In this document: positions 1-9,387 of the stretch, piece after piece | How the letters are laid out: each line of letters opens with the position of its first letter | Position numbering within the stretch: position 1 is the stretch's first letter | NCBI RefSeq assembly: GCF_900102675.1 | Contig: NZ_FMYX01000003.1 | Location: 62,001 to 126,000 of the forward strand | Origin: Pseudomonas guariconensis | GTDB taxonomy: Bacteria > Pseudomonadota > Gammaproteobacteria > Pseudomonadales > Pseudomonadaceae | Reading direction: 5' to 3' | Length of the DNA: 64,000 nucleotides | Translations under genes and position numbers: made by a program | Notes under the pieces: generated by a model | Databases searched by the model: none | Told to the model about the DNA's origin: nothing | The model's input: only the letters and a program-made list of their open reading frames with translations

Positions 1-1
1 C

Positions 2-283
2 GACTTCAAGCAGGAAGATGCCGACAGTGAGAAGACCGCCAAGGTGTGCTACGCCAACTATGGCGTGACCTTCACCATGACCAAGGCCCAGGCTGTGCGT
101 GGCAAGGATGCGGTGCCCTTGTTCGTTGAGTTGGCGCGTCAGAGCAGTGCGCCGAAATGGAATTTCTACAAATACGTGATCGATCGCCAGGGCAAGGTGA
201 TCGCCAATTTCTCCAGCCTGACCAAGCCTGACGACCCCGCCTTCCAGGCAGCGATCGAAAAAGCCATCGCTTCCCAGCCATGA
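2..283 (+). CDS. Glutathione peroxidase family protein, C-terminal part
   Basis: This is the 3' end of a thiol peroxidase of the glutathione peroxidase/BtuE family, which reduces hydroperoxides. The reading frame is open from base 2, so the gene begins before the window and the catalytic Cys (or Sec) end is not seen. The visible part ends with the family hallmark [17 protein letters not shown] followed by a short C-terminal helix, as in the family. It is convergent with the fadL gene, with a shared terminator hairpin between them. Family assignment is firm; oxidant and reductant cannot be judged from this fragment. Confidence 0.85.
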   Translation, partial: DFKQEDADSEKTAKVCYANYGVTFTMTKAQAVRGKDAVPLFVELARQSSAPKWNFYKYVIDRQGKVIANFSSLTKPDDPAFQAAIEKAIASQP

Positions 284-344
284 TGTTCAGTGCGCGTGGG
301 GTCGTTGATCCCACGTTGGCCGAGCCTTGGTTGGTACAGGCATG

Positions 345-371
345 AAAAAACCGCCACGAGGGCGGTCTCTT
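345..371 (-). terminator. Intrinsic terminator of fadL
   Basis: On the minus strand an ACCGCC/GGCGGT stem is followed by six T residues. It lies 18 bases after the fadL stop and fits a rho-independent terminator. Confidence 0.8.
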
Positions 372-388
372 CATGTAGCGGGTGCAAC

Positions 389-1666
389 TCAGAAGCGGTA
401 GGTGAGGGATGCACCGATGCCGTGAGCGCTGTTTTCGTACTTGGCCTGGTAGCTGCCCTTCAAAGCGCCTTCCTGCAGGGAGTCCGGACGATTGTTGACC
501 TTGGTGTCTTCTTCCCACAGGTAGGAGTAAGCCACGTCGATGGTCATGTCGTCGTTCGGGCTCCAGCCAGCACCGAAGCTGACCGCCTTGCGATCGCCAG
601 TCGGGATACGTGGCGAACGGTCGTGGTTGTTGGTTGGCGACTGGTCGACGGAGAAGCCTGCGCGCAGGGTCCACTCCTTGTTCACCTTGTAGGCTGCGCC
701 AATGGCGTGGGCCCAGGTGTCGTGCCAGTTCTGCTCTTCGGTGATGGTCTTGAGCGGATAGCCTGCGGGAGCCTCGTTCTCGACGGTAATGTTTTCCAGA
801 CGGCTCCAACGAGTCCAGGTGCTACCGGCATACAGCGTCCAGTTGTCATCCAGTTCGTGAGTAATCGAGAAATCTACCGACTCAGGGGTCTTGATCTTCA
901 GACTGGCGTCGAACTTGCCGCTCAGGCCGATGGGCAGAGGGTATGAAACGCGGGTGTTGCCTTCGAGCTTGTAGTCGACCATCGAATGGTAGGTCAGGCC
1001 CAGGCGGGTGCGATCAGTGGCCTGTACCAGTACACCGATGTTGTAGCCCACGGCGGTATCGTCGCCCTTGATCTTGACTTCGCCATCGCGAGAGCCCGGG
1101 CCAGCAAAGGCCTGGCTGCTGAGGTTCGAACCCAGTTCACCCTTGATGCGGTTGATGGTCGGGCCAAAGCCAATCGACACCTTGTCGTTGAATGCATAGC
1201 TGACGGTCGGCTGGAATGTTACGACCTCGACTTTGCTCTTCTTGCCCCAGTAACGTGCGGCATCATCTCCACCGTAGTCGGTGATCAGGCCGAAGGGTAC
1301 ATACACACCGAAGCCTACGCTCCAGTGGTCATCGATCGGCTTGACGTAGTAACCCATTGGTACGCCGACGGTTGGCACCATGTCACCGTCAGTCTCACCC
1401 CCGTAGTTACTTCCGCGACCCGAGATATCGGTCTTGGCGATGACGGCAGCACCGCCGACGGTAACTTGTTCACGCTTCAGGCGCGACATGCCGGCAGGGT
1501 TGCCATAGACAGTGCTGGCATCTTCGGCAGAAGACGAACGCCCTGCGAAACCTGTCCCCATACCGCTGACGCTTTGTTCGTTGAGGGCGAAACCTGCTGC
1601 GAACAGTTGGCTGGATGCGAGGGCGACAGCTACACCGAGGGAGGTTTTGAGCATTGCTTTTTTCAT
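389..1666 (-). CDS. fadL: Outer membrane long-chain fatty acid/hydrocarbon transporter (OmpP1/FadL family)
   Basis: This is a 425-residue outer membrane beta-barrel for uptake of long-chain fatty acids or other hydrophobic compounds. The N-terminus is a typical signal peptide (MKKAMLKTSLGVAVALASS, cleaved after LFA). The mature start AGFALNEQSVSGMGTGFAG and the NPAG motif are hallmarks of FadL, in which the N-terminus plugs the barrel. The protein ends in an aromatic residue (TYRF), as barrel proteins need for assembly. The start is supported by AAGGAG 8 bases upstream. The natural substrate cannot be read from sequence. Confidence 0.92.
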   Translation of the reverse strand: MKKAMLKTSLGVAVALASSQLFAAGFALNEQSVSGMGTGFAGRSSSAEDASTVYGNPAGMSRLKREQVTVGGAAVIAKTDISGRGSNYGGETDGDMVPTVGVPMGYYVKPIDDHWSVGFGVYVPFGLITDYGGDDAARYWGKKSKVEVVTFQPTVSYAFNDKVSIGFGPTINRIKGELGSNLSSQAFAGPGSRDGEVKIKGDDTAVGYNIGVLVQATDRTRLGLTYHSMVDYKLEGNTRVSYPLPIGLSGKFDASLKIKTPESVDFSITHELDDNWTLYAGSTWTRWSRLENITVENEAPAGYPLKTITEEQNWHDTWAHAIGAAYKVNKEWTLRAGFSVDQSPTNNHDRSPRIPTGDRKAVSFGAGWSPNDDMTIDVAYSYLWEEDTKVNNRPDSLQEGALKGSYQAKYENSAHGIGASLTYRF

Positions 1667-1813
1667 TATTGTGAAACTCCTTGGGTTCTCCGGGGCGAAA
1701 AGCTACCAACAATTTACGTGCTGCGCTATAGGCTCAATCGCAGCAGTTCGTGTAGTTTTGTAGGACAATCCGACCAAAATTCCCTTTTTTCCGGTTAATT
1801 TGTAAGGCACCTC

Positions 1814-2296
1814 TTAAGATGCTTCCGAAAGAATGGGGTTCACACAAAGATGCCAAGCGTGGGTGAAATCGCGCAGGCGCCCTTGGGGGTGGAAGATTTG
1901 GCGCCAGACGCGCGCCAGTCCCAACAGGTCATCGGCAGCTGGCAATCGAGGGGCCTGCTCTTCGATGAGCATCCAGGCGATCGCGGTGGAATAACGCAGG
2001 TTGACTGCAAGTTCTAGGTGAGGACCGCGAAGGAATGCATGCTGGCTGGCCAGGCCGCGGACCAGGCTCGCCAGATCCGGATCGCGTGCCAGGTAGTCGT
2101 CCCAGAGGGCCTGATGGCGAGTTTCGCCGATTCGGTAGAGGCCGTGACCACGCCTGTCGTGCAATGCCGAGCCGAGTGCCGACTGGCTAGCGGCCACGCC
2201 CAGCAGCAAGGCTTCGGCGCTTTCGCAATGACGATTCAGGTAGATCAGGGTCGGTCGGATCACATACTGACACAACTCTTTCGCTGCGATGCCCAT
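1814..2296 (-). CDS. Conserved hypothetical protein (160 aa)
   Basis: A 160-residue soluble protein, Leu/Ala/His rich, with no signal peptide or membrane segment and no catalytic motif I recognise. Codon usage and GC match neighbouring core genes, so it is likely real. It probably starts MGIAAKELCQYVIRPTL. It is co-oriented with fadL and lies 147 bases upstream of it, so it could share control with fadL, but the gap is large enough for a separate fadL promoter. Function unknown. Confidence 0.7.
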   Translation of the reverse strand: MGIAAKELCQYVIRPTLIYLNRHCESAEALLLGVAASQSALGSALHDRRGHGLYRIGETRHQALWDDYLARDPDLASLVRGLASQHAFLRGPHLELAVNLRYSTAIAWMLIEEQAPRLPAADDLLGLARVWRQIFHPQGRLRDFTHAWHLCVNPILSEAS

Positions 2297-2545
2297 GATG
2301 CCCTCGATCAGTTAAGGGCCGACGGGCGCTGGAGCTTGGCAGCTGGTGAATTGATCAGGCCCGCCGGAAGCGGCTCGCACCGCTCGAGTTGAAGTGTAGT
2401 GTGATAATCGTGGTGTAAAGGGCTGTTTTTAAATCGATTGCTGCCGGACGCCCCGGCGTATATGCCTTGTAGCAATTACGCCAAGAACGATCAGGCTGGC
2501 AAGCGAAGGGGTTACCGAGCGTGTGAATACATGGGTATATGTCGT

Positions 2546-2770
2546 TCACGCGGCCAACGACTGGCGAGTGCGCTCGATGATGGCCTGCAGCGGCGCGCTG
2601 CGGTTGTACTGCTCAGGGTACAGGCGTTCGGTATGGCATGCGACGCCATGCTCGTCGACCAGAGTGAAACTGAAGCTGCCCTTGCGAGGTGCGACGATGA
2701 GGCACTTCAAGGGTGCGAAGGCCTGGGACAGGGTGCCGATGGCGGATTGGATCTGATGATGAGTATTCAT
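2546..2770 (-). CDS. DUF3509 family small protein
   Basis: A 74-residue cytoplasmic protein of the Pseudomonas DUF3509 type: a short N-terminal helix, a strand pair around SFSFTLVDEHG, and a C-terminal helix ending IIERTRQSL. The function of the family is unknown. The chosen start (MNTHHQIQ) has AGGA upstream, though at a long spacing. An alternative ATG seven codons upstream, at 2791, has no clear ribosome binding site. Confidence 0.7.
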   Translation of the reverse strand: MNTHHQIQSAIGTLSQAFAPLKCLIVAPRKGSFSFTLVDEHGVACHTERLYPEQYNRSAPLQAIIERTRQSLAA

Positions 2771-3438
2771 ATTGTTTGGATGTTCCTGCATTTAACACGG
2801 GGTTCGATCCGTGCATCTTAGAAACGTTCCAGTGACGCCTTTATTAAGGGACGAAGAACCTGACTGGAACAGGGCAGCCAGAGGAGGCGCAAGCAAATGT
2901 GGGCGCTGGGCTGACTGGTAGGTACATCAGAAGGCGGGCAAGGCACGCCAGGGCCAAGGTTCGAGGCCTCTGGGTGAAAAATCCCGATCAATCTGTTACG
3001 TGATTCGTGATGGAGCAGCGGGGCTGTCTGGGAATCATCGAAAGGGCCGGTCCTGGTTTCAGCAATGGCTACTCGTTGGGTCGAGCGAGGCACTGCAAGG
3101 ACACTGTTGGCCAGAATTGACTTTCAGCTGGGTACTAACGGTGAGCACCCTACCCTAAACATCTGTACCTGGCAAGCGATTTCGTGTTTTACCAGGCGAG
3201 CCGAGCAGTATGGCGTTTAATTGACTGACTGTGAAGTGGGGCGCAGACCGGCCGTGGGGACGATGCCTACACCGGTGGCATCCAAATGGCTGTAAATCGC
3301 TCACTTGTGCACACACTGACAACGACTTGTAACAACTTGGCAACAGCCTACGGGAGCCTCGCCAATGACTTGACTGTGCGCTTAAGTCAATGAAAAAAAA
3401 CACTAATTTTTGCTGGTGAAAAAATCGACAGTTTGACC

Positions 3439-3463
3439 AAAAGCCCCATTTCATGGGGCTTTG
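3439..3463. terminator. Possible terminator hairpin
   Basis: AAAAGCCCC and GGGGCTTT flank a 7-base loop. The minus-strand side ends in four T residues and the plus-strand side in three, so terminator activity is plausible but weak. No gene clearly ends here. Confidence 0.45.
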
Positions 3464-3492
3464 CGGCCACGTCGGGGGGGTTGTCCACCGAG

Positions 3493-3515
3493 TTATCCAC
3501 AGCTTCTGTGGATTG
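3493..3515. promoter_or_regulatory. Inverted DnaA-box-like pair
   Basis: A consensus DnaA box TTATCCACA is followed after five bases by TGTGGATTG, an inverted near-match. The same geometry, with perfect arms, occurs at 17691-17721. DnaA binding is inference. Confidence 0.45.
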
Positions 3516-3722
3516 TCCCGAGCGCTTGCTCTAGGACGGGCGTGCCAGCTGTTTTTCGAATTGTCCGACAATCATGAGGCAGCCCAGAAGCGATACCATG
3601 GCTTCAAAAAACGTCAAGAAAAGATCGTAGAAATTTTTTTTACTTCGCCCCAAAAGCACCGGGTCATCCGAATAAAAAAAGAGTACAGTGGCGCGCCTCT
3701 CGAGTTGCCTTCGCTGTTGGTC

Positions 3723-4142
3723 ATGAAGTTTCGCGGTAAACACCTCGCCAGTCCCCCTGTCTCTTCGTCAGAGCCTTATTCCAAGCGCTTTTCCTTGAAA
3801 GTCGCCCTGTGGCTGCTCGACAGTCCACGCCTGGGGGACAAGACGCACGTCAAGCACCTGGCCGGCCGCCTGTTAAAGCAACCCGCGCGCCAGGGTGTGG
3901 TAGTGGCCCAGAGCCGCCTGGGGCAGATGCTTTGCCGGGAGTGCGGCAATGCCCGCGACCGGCGCATCGGTCATGACCTGTTGCGCCAGGCTGCGCGCGC
4001 GGGCGATCGTCGTGCGCAACTCGAATATGGTCGCCTGTGTCAGGCCAGCGAGCCGGAGCAGGCCCGTTATTGGTTGGAGTTGGCGGCAGGGCAGGGGTCG
4101 CAAGAGGCGCGGCGGTTGCTCCGACAGCTGCTTCCGGTTTGA
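3723..4142 (+). CDS. Sel1-repeat family protein
   Basis: A 139-residue protein whose C-terminal half holds alpha-helical Sel1/TPR-like repeats (DLLRQAARAGDRRAQLEYGRL, then ARYWLELAAGQGSQEARRLL). Such repeats mediate protein-protein contacts. No signal peptide is obvious. The frame stays open upstream to 3453, but the ATG at 3723 (MKFRGKHLASPP) is where coding character begins and is preferred. Partner unknown. Confidence 0.75.
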   Translation: MKFRGKHLASPPVSSSEPYSKRFSLKVALWLLDSPRLGDKTHVKHLAGRLLKQPARQGVVVAQSRLGQMLCRECGNARDRRIGHDLLRQAARAGDRRAQLEYGRLCQASEPEQARYWLELAAGQGSQEARRLLRQLLPV

Positions 4143-4272
4143 GTGCCTATCGCAGGAGAGTCCTGCTACGCCCGCGATGGAGCAGGCTTTACCCTTGTGG
4201 CAGGAGCGGTAAAGCCACCCAAAGCATCAACTGGTAAGCTCACGGCATTGTCGAACATCGATTGGAGTCGCT

Positions 4273-5772
4273 ATGGCAGTGGATCTTGCCAGTATCCTGC
4301 TGGGCCTCGTCGCCGCAGCCGTCCCTTGCCTGGGTTGGGCATTGCAGTTGCAGCGACAACTGTCGGCCAGGCAATCGGAGCTGGCGTTGGTGCAAGAGCG
4401 CCTATCCAGCGCCCAACTTGCCCACGAAGGTCTGCAAGCGCAACTGGAGGCTTGCCGTGATGAGATCAGCGACCTGAGCGAGGCGAACGTGGTCAAGCAG
4501 ACCACTTTGGCGGCCCAGGCCCGAGAACTCGAGTTATTGCAGATCGATCGCGACAACGCCCGTGATGCCGCCCACGCCTGGCAGCTCGAGCGGGCCAATC
4601 GGGAAGCCGAGCAGCGTCGCCTGGAGGCCCAGGCCGCACGCCTGGAGGCAGAGCTTCGGGAACAGCAGGAAAGTCACCAACAGCGTCTCGAAGACCTGCA
4701 GGAGGCGCGCGATACCTTGCGTGCCCAGTTCGCCGAGATGGCTACCAAGATCTTCGATGAGCGTGAACAACGTTTCACCCAGACCAGCCAGCAGCACCTG
4801 GGCCAGTTGCTCGACCCACTCAAGGAACGCATCCAGGCGTTTGAGAAGCGCGTTGAGGAAAGCTACCAGCAAGAGGCGCGCGAGCGCTTTTCCCTGGGCA
4901 AGGAGCTCGAGCGCCTACAGCAGCTCAACTTGCGCCTGTCGGATGAAGCCACGAACCTGACTCAGGCCTTGAAGGGCCAGAAGACCCAGGGCAACTGGGG
5001 GGAGCTGATTCTCGAGCGGGTGCTGGAGCATGCGGGGCTGGAGAAGGGGCGGGAGTACCAAACCCAGGTCAGCCTCAAGAGTGCCGACGGGGAGCGTTAC
5101 CAGCCCGATGTGCTGATCATGCTGCCAGGCAACAAACAGGTCGTGGTCGATGCCAAGGTCAGCCTCACGGCCTACCAACAGTTTGTGGCTGACACCGATG
5201 CCGAACGCGCCCAGGCTGCCCTCAAGCAGCACGTTCAATCCCTGCGCAGTCATGTCAAAGGGCTATCGAGCAAGGATTACAATCGTTTGGACGGTTTGCA
5301 CAGCCTGGATTTCGTCCTGCTGTTCGTGCCCATAGAAGCGGCGTTCTCGGCAGCCTTGCAGGCCGAGCCCAACCTGTTCCAGGAAGCCTTCGATCGGCAG
5401 ATCGTGATTGTCAGCCCGACCACCTTGCTGGCGACTTTGCGGGTCATAGACAGCCTGTGGAAGCAGGAGCGCCAGAGCCAGAATGCGCGGGAAATCGCCG
5501 AGCGAGCCGGGTGGCTATACGACAAGTTCGTCTTGTTCATCCAGGACCTGGACGAGCTGGGCAGTCGCCTGCAGCAGGTGGACAAGGCCTATGCCGCTGC
5601 GCGCAACAAACTGTGCGAAGGTCGCGGCAACCTGGTCAGCCGCAGCGAGCAACTCAAGCTGCTTGGCGCCCGGGCCAGCAAAAGTCTGCCGGGCGAATTG
5701 CTCGAGCGGGCGCTTGCCGAGGGCGTGCCGGCTGGCGAAGCGCTTACTGAACAAGGCTCAGATGGCGATTGA
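4273..5772 (+). CDS. rmuC: DNA recombination protein RmuC
   Basis: RmuC family protein of 499 residues, thought to limit inversions at short repeats and to act as a nuclease. The order is an N-terminal membrane anchor (residues 1-25), a long coiled coil rich in Gln, Glu and Arg (about 30-230), then the conserved RmuC domain with GNWGELILERVLE, PDVLIMLPG, VVVDAKVSL and a late VDKAYAAARNKL segment. The Asp/Lys pair of VVVDAKVS recalls restriction-endonuclease-like folds. Its 3' end overlaps the oppositely oriented kinase gene by 29 bases. Confidence 0.93.
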   Translation: MAVDLASILLGLVAAAVPCLGWALQLQRQLSARQSELALVQERLSSAQLAHEGLQAQLEACRDEISDLSEANVVKQTTLAAQARELELLQIDRDNARDAAHAWQLERANREAEQRRLEAQAARLEAELREQQESHQQRLEDLQEARDTLRAQFAEMATKIFDEREQRFTQTSQQHLGQLLDPLKERIQAFEKRVEESYQQEARERFSLGKELERLQQLNLRLSDEATNLTQALKGQKTQGNWGELILERVLEHAGLEKGREYQTQVSLKSADGERYQPDVLIMLPGNKQVVVDAKVSLTAYQQFVADTDAERAQAALKQHVQSLRSHVKGLSSKDYNRLDGLHSLDFVLLFVPIEAAFSAALQAEPNLFQEAFDRQIVIVSPTTLLATLRVIDSLWKQERQSQNAREIAERAGWLYDKFVLFIQDLDELGSRLQQVDKAYAAARNKLCEGRGNLVSRSEQLKLLGARASKSLPGELLERALAEGVPAGEALTEQGSDGD

Positions 5773-8700
5773 GCAAGGCGCGCAAGGCCGCCGGCTTGAC
5801 TGGTTTGGCCAGGTAATCGAGGCCGGCGGCGTGCACCATGGCGATGGTTTCGTTGCGCCCGTCCGCGCTGATCACCACGCCAGGCACCGGCTCGCCCAGG
5901 CGGGTGCGTAGCCAGGCCATCAGCTCGGTACCGGTCTCGCCATCGTCCAAGTGGAAATCCACCAGCGCCAGGTGCGGGCGCATGCCTTGGGCCAGCAACG
6001 CTTCGCATTCCTCGCGGTTGCGCGCTGTCCAGACCTGGCAGCCCCAGCGGCTGAGCAGGCTGTTCATGCCCAGGAGAATGCTGTCTTCGTTGTCCACGCA
6101 CAGCACCTGCAAGCCGGCCAGGGGCTGGCTGACCTGTTCCACGGGCGCGCGGGTCTCGGGCGCCGGGGCCCGGGCGATCGGCACGCTGACCCTGAAGACA
6201 CTGCCCTTGCCTGGCCAGGAGCGCACTTGCAGTGGATGCCCCAGCACCCGGCACAGGCCATCGGCGATCGCCAGGCCCAGGCCCAGGCCTTTTTCAGCGC
6301 GGGTCTGGTGGCTGTCCAGGCGCTTGAATTCTTGAAAGATCACCTGCAACTTGTCGTCGGCGATACCCGGGCCTCGATCCCAGACCTCCAGCCACAGGCG
6401 CTCGCCCTGGCGGCGCACGCCGAGCAGCAGCGGACTCTTGCCGTATCGTAGGGCGTTGGTCAGGAAGTTCTGCAAGACCCGTCGCAGTAGTTTCATGTCG
6501 CTCTCGACCCGCAGCCGGCTGCCCCGCAGGCGGAACTCCAACCCCTTCTCCGCCGCCAGCACCTTGAATTCGGTACCCAGGGTATCGAACAGTTCGTTGA
6601 GGGCGAACGGCTTGGGATCGGGCGTGATCTTGCCGTTTTCCAGCCGTGAGATGTCCAGCAGGTCGCTGATCAGTTCCTCCGCCGAGCGCAGAGAGCTGTC
6701 CATGTGCTGCACCAGTTGCCGGGCCTCTTCGTTCATGCCTTCAGTCTGTTGCGACAGGGCGGCGGAGAACAGCCGCGCAGCATTGAGCGGCTGCATCAGG
6801 TCATGGCTGACCGCGGCCAGGAAGCGGGTCTTGGACTGACTGACCGCTTCGGCACGGCTCTTGGCTTCCGTTAACGCCTGGTTGAGCTGGGAGAGTTCTT
6901 GGGTCCGTTCGGCTACCCGTTGCTCCAGGCTTTCGTTGGCATCCTTGAGCGCCTGTTCGGCTTCGCGGAAGGGCGTGATGTCGGTGAAGCTCATGACAAA
7001 GCCCCCGCCTGGCATGGGGTTGCCGATCAACTCGATGACCCGGCCATTGGGGAACAACCGCTCGGAGGTGTGTGCTCGGCCCTGGCGCATCCAGTGCAGA
7101 CGGCGTGCGACATGCACCTGCGCCTCGCCAGGGCCGCACAGGCCGCGTTCGGCGTTGTAGCGGATGATGTCGGCGATCGGCCGACCCACGCTGATCAGCC
7201 CGTCGGGGTAGTTGAACAACTCCAGGTAGCGGCGGTTCCAGGCCACCAAGTGCAGGTTCTGGTCTACCACGCTGATGCCCTGGTTGATGTTCTCGATGGC
7301 GCCTTGCAGCAGGGCGCGGTTGAACTGCAGCACCTCGCTGGCTTCGTCGGCGATGCGCACCACGTCTTCAAGCTGCATCTCTCGGCCTTCGATGGCCGCC
7401 TTGACCACTGCGCGGGTCGAAGAGGTGCCAAGCACACCCGCCAACAGCCGCTCGGTGTGCTCGATCCAGTCGCCGTCGGCGTTCTGGTTGGGGTTGAAGC
7501 CCTTGCCCTGGCGATAGGCGAAACGAATGAAGCTCTGTCGCGCCCGCTCTTCGCCCACAAAGCGCGCAGCCAGCTTGAGCAGATCGTCGATCTGTACCGC
7601 CAGCAGCGACCGGTTGCTGGGCCTGGCGCTGCTCTGTTGACCGATGAAGCGGCCTGCCTGCCAGTGCTCCGAGACGCGTGTGCGCGACAGGATCGAGACC
7701 CAGGCGAACAGGATGAAATTACCCGCCAGGGACAGCACCACACCCTGGGTCAGTGGGGTGATCGGCAGGTTCAGCGGGTTGCCGTGCAGCCAGGCAAGGC
7801 CGGGGAACAGTTGCAGCGACCATCCCAGGCTGTGGGCGGCGATCGGCAGCACCAGGGTGTAGAACCATAGGAATATCCCGGCCGCGAGGCCTGCGAATAC
7901 GCCGCGGCGGTTGGCCTGCTTCCAATACAGCGCCCCCAGCATGGCTGGCGTCAATTGGGTTACGGCGGCGAAGGCGATCTGGCCGATGGTCGCCAGGCTC
8001 GCGGTGGAACCCAGCAGACGGTAGCTGACATAGGCCAGCAGGAGAATGGCGACGATGGTCACTCGGCGCACCGAGAGCATCCAGTGGCGGAACGCCTCGA
8101 ACGGCCGTTCGGCGTTCTTGCGACGCAGCAGCCACGGCAACAGCATGTCGTTGGATACCATGGTCGACAAGGCCACCGCCTCGACGATGACCATGCCGGT
8201 GGCGGCCGATGCACCGCCGATGAACGCCAGCAATGCCAGGCTCGGGTGGGCCTCGGCCAAGGGCAGGCTGATGACGAAGGAGTCGGAGATCACCGTGCCT
8301 GGCAGCAACATCTGCCCGGCCAGGGCGATCGGTACCACGAACAGCGCGGCCAGGGCCAGGTACAGGGGGAACACCCAGCGGGCCATGCGCATGTCCTGGG
8401 GCTCGATGTTTTCCACCACAGTGACATGGAACTGGCGGGGTAGGCAGATGATGGCCATCATCGCCACGGCAGTCTGCACCACCATCGAAGGCCAGTTGAC
8501 GGTTTCCTGCCAGTAGGTTTCCAGATGCACCGACTGTCGCGCCTGAGTGAACAGATCATCGAAGCCGTCGTACAGATTGAACACGACGAACGCGCCAACG
8601 GCGAGGAAGGCCAGCAGCTTGACCAGAGATTCGAAGGCAATCGCCAGGACCATCCCCCGGTGGTGTTCGGTGACGTCAAGGCTGCGCGTGCCGAAGACGA

Positions 8701-9220
8701 TGGCGAACAATGCCAGCACTAGCGAAATCACCAGTGCGGTGTCCTGCACTCGGGGGCCAGTGGCGTCAGCGTTGGCACCGATCAGCAGATTGACACCGAG
8801 CACGATGCCCTTGAGCTGCAAGGCGATGTAAGGCAGCACGCCGACCAGGCAGATCAGCGCCACCACCACCGCCAGCGACTGCGACTTGCCGTAACGTGCA
8901 GCGATGAAGTCGGCAATCGAGGTAATGTTCTCTTGCTTGCTGATCAGCACCATCTTCTGCACCACCCAGGGCGCGAAGACCAGCAGCAGCACAGGCCCCA
9001 GATAGATGGGCAGGAACGCCCAGAGCTGTTCGGCAGCCTGGCCGACCGCGCCGAAGAAGGTCCAGCTTGTGCAGTACACCGCCAGCGACAGGCTGTACAC
9101 CCAGGCGCGCAGGCGTGGCGGCAATGGCGTGCTGCGACGGTCGCCATAGAAGGCGATGGCGAACATGATGGCCATATAGGCCAGGGCGACCACGGCGATC
9201 AGCCCACTGGACAACGACAT
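5744..9220 (-). CDS. Solute:sodium-symporter-fused hybrid sensor histidine kinase/response regulator
   Basis: A 1158-residue membrane sensor in the CbrA-like architecture. Residues 1 to about 500 form a 12-13 helix SLC5/SSS symporter domain. Next comes a cytoplasmic PAS domain (about 600-740, including QNLHLVAWNRRYLELF), a coiled coil, a HisKA dimerisation box with FLAAVSHDLMQPLNAARLF (His phosphoacceptor), an ATPase domain (LRRVLQNFLTNALRYG, DRGPGIADDKL, GLGLGLAIA), and a C-terminal receiver with LVDFHLDDGE (Asp acceptor) and a late Lys (YLAKPVKP). The symporter part may sense or transport a nutrient. No partner regulator lies beside it. Start follows GGAG. Domain calls are firm; the signal is unknown. 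Confidence 0.92.
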   Translation of the reverse strand: MSLSSGLIAVVALAYMAIMFAIAFYGDRRSTPLPPRLRAWVYSLSLAVYCTSWTFFGAVGQAAEQLWAFLPIYLGPVLLLVFAPWVVQKMVLISKQENITSIADFIAARYGKSQSLAVVVALICLVGVLPYIALQLKGIVLGVNLLIGANADATGPRVQDTALVISLVLALFAIVFGTRSLDVTEHHRGMVLAIAFESLVKLLAFLAVGAFVVFNLYDGFDDLFTQARQSVHLETYWQETVNWPSMVVQTAVAMMAIICLPRQFHVTVVENIEPQDMRMARWVFPLYLALAALFVVPIALAGQMLLPGTVISDSFVISLPLAEAHPSLALLAFIGGASAATGMVIVEAVALSTMVSNDMLLPWLLRRKNAERPFEAFRHWMLSVRRVTIVAILLLAYVSYRLLGSTASLATIGQIAFAAVTQLTPAMLGALYWKQANRRGVFAGLAAGIFLWFYTLVLPIAAHSLGWSLQLFPGLAWLHGNPLNLPITPLTQGVVLSLAGNFILFAWVSILSRTRVSEHWQAGRFIGQQSSARPSNRSLLAVQIDDLLKLAARFVGEERARQSFIRFAYRQGKGFNPNQNADGDWIEHTERLLAGVLGTSSTRAVVKAAIEGREMQLEDVVRIADEASEVLQFNRALLQGAIENINQGISVVDQNLHLVAWNRRYLELFNYPDGLISVGRPIADIIRYNAERGLCGPGEAQVHVARRLHWMRQGRAHTSERLFPNGRVIELIGNPMPGGGFVMSFTDITPFREAEQALKDANESLEQRVAERTQELSQLNQALTEAKSRAEAVSQSKTRFLAAVSHDLMQPLNAARLFSAALSQQTEGMNEEARQLVQHMDSSLRSAEELISDLLDISRLENGKITPDPKPFALNELFDTLGTEFKVLAAEKGLEFRLRGSRLRVESDMKLLRRVLQNFLTNALRYGKSPLLLGVRRQGERLWLEVWDRGPGIADDKLQVIFQEFKRLDSHQTRAEKGLGLGLAIADGLCRVLGHPLQVRSWPGKGSVFRVSVPIARAPAPETRAPVEQVSQPLAGLQVLCVDNEDSILLGMNSLLSRWGCQVWTARNREECEALLAQGMRPHLALVDFHLDDGETGTELMAWLRTRLGEPVPGVVISADGRNETIAMVHAAGLDYLAKPVKPAALRALLNRHLSLVQ

Positions 9221-9387
9221 GCAAACTCCGGAGCAAAAAAGGAAACGCGGTCCCGATCAATCAGTCTGGCACGCAGTCTGGGGTTCGTCAGCGCAGACGA
9301 TGGTCGCAGTGGCAGGACGCCGCAGGCCTGGGCTTTGTCACGACCCTGTCGGCGCCGGCTTGGCGCAGCAGGGGGCGTATTAAGGCG

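Larger units (their letters stand above)
2792..3722. other. Gene-poor stretch of about 0.9 kb
   Basis: No convincing protein gene is seen on either strand: open frames here lack Pseudomonas codon bias and family resemblance. The stretch holds an AT-rich segment (about 3385-3440), a GCCCC hairpin at 3439-3463 and an inverted pair of DnaA-box-like sequences at 3493-3515. It could hold an unannotated small RNA, but I see no definite promoter for one. Confidence 0.5.

Noticed and set aside
2818..3093. A 91-codon minus-strand frame in the gene-poor stretch
   Set aside because: No ribosome binding site, no codon bias and no recognisable domain.
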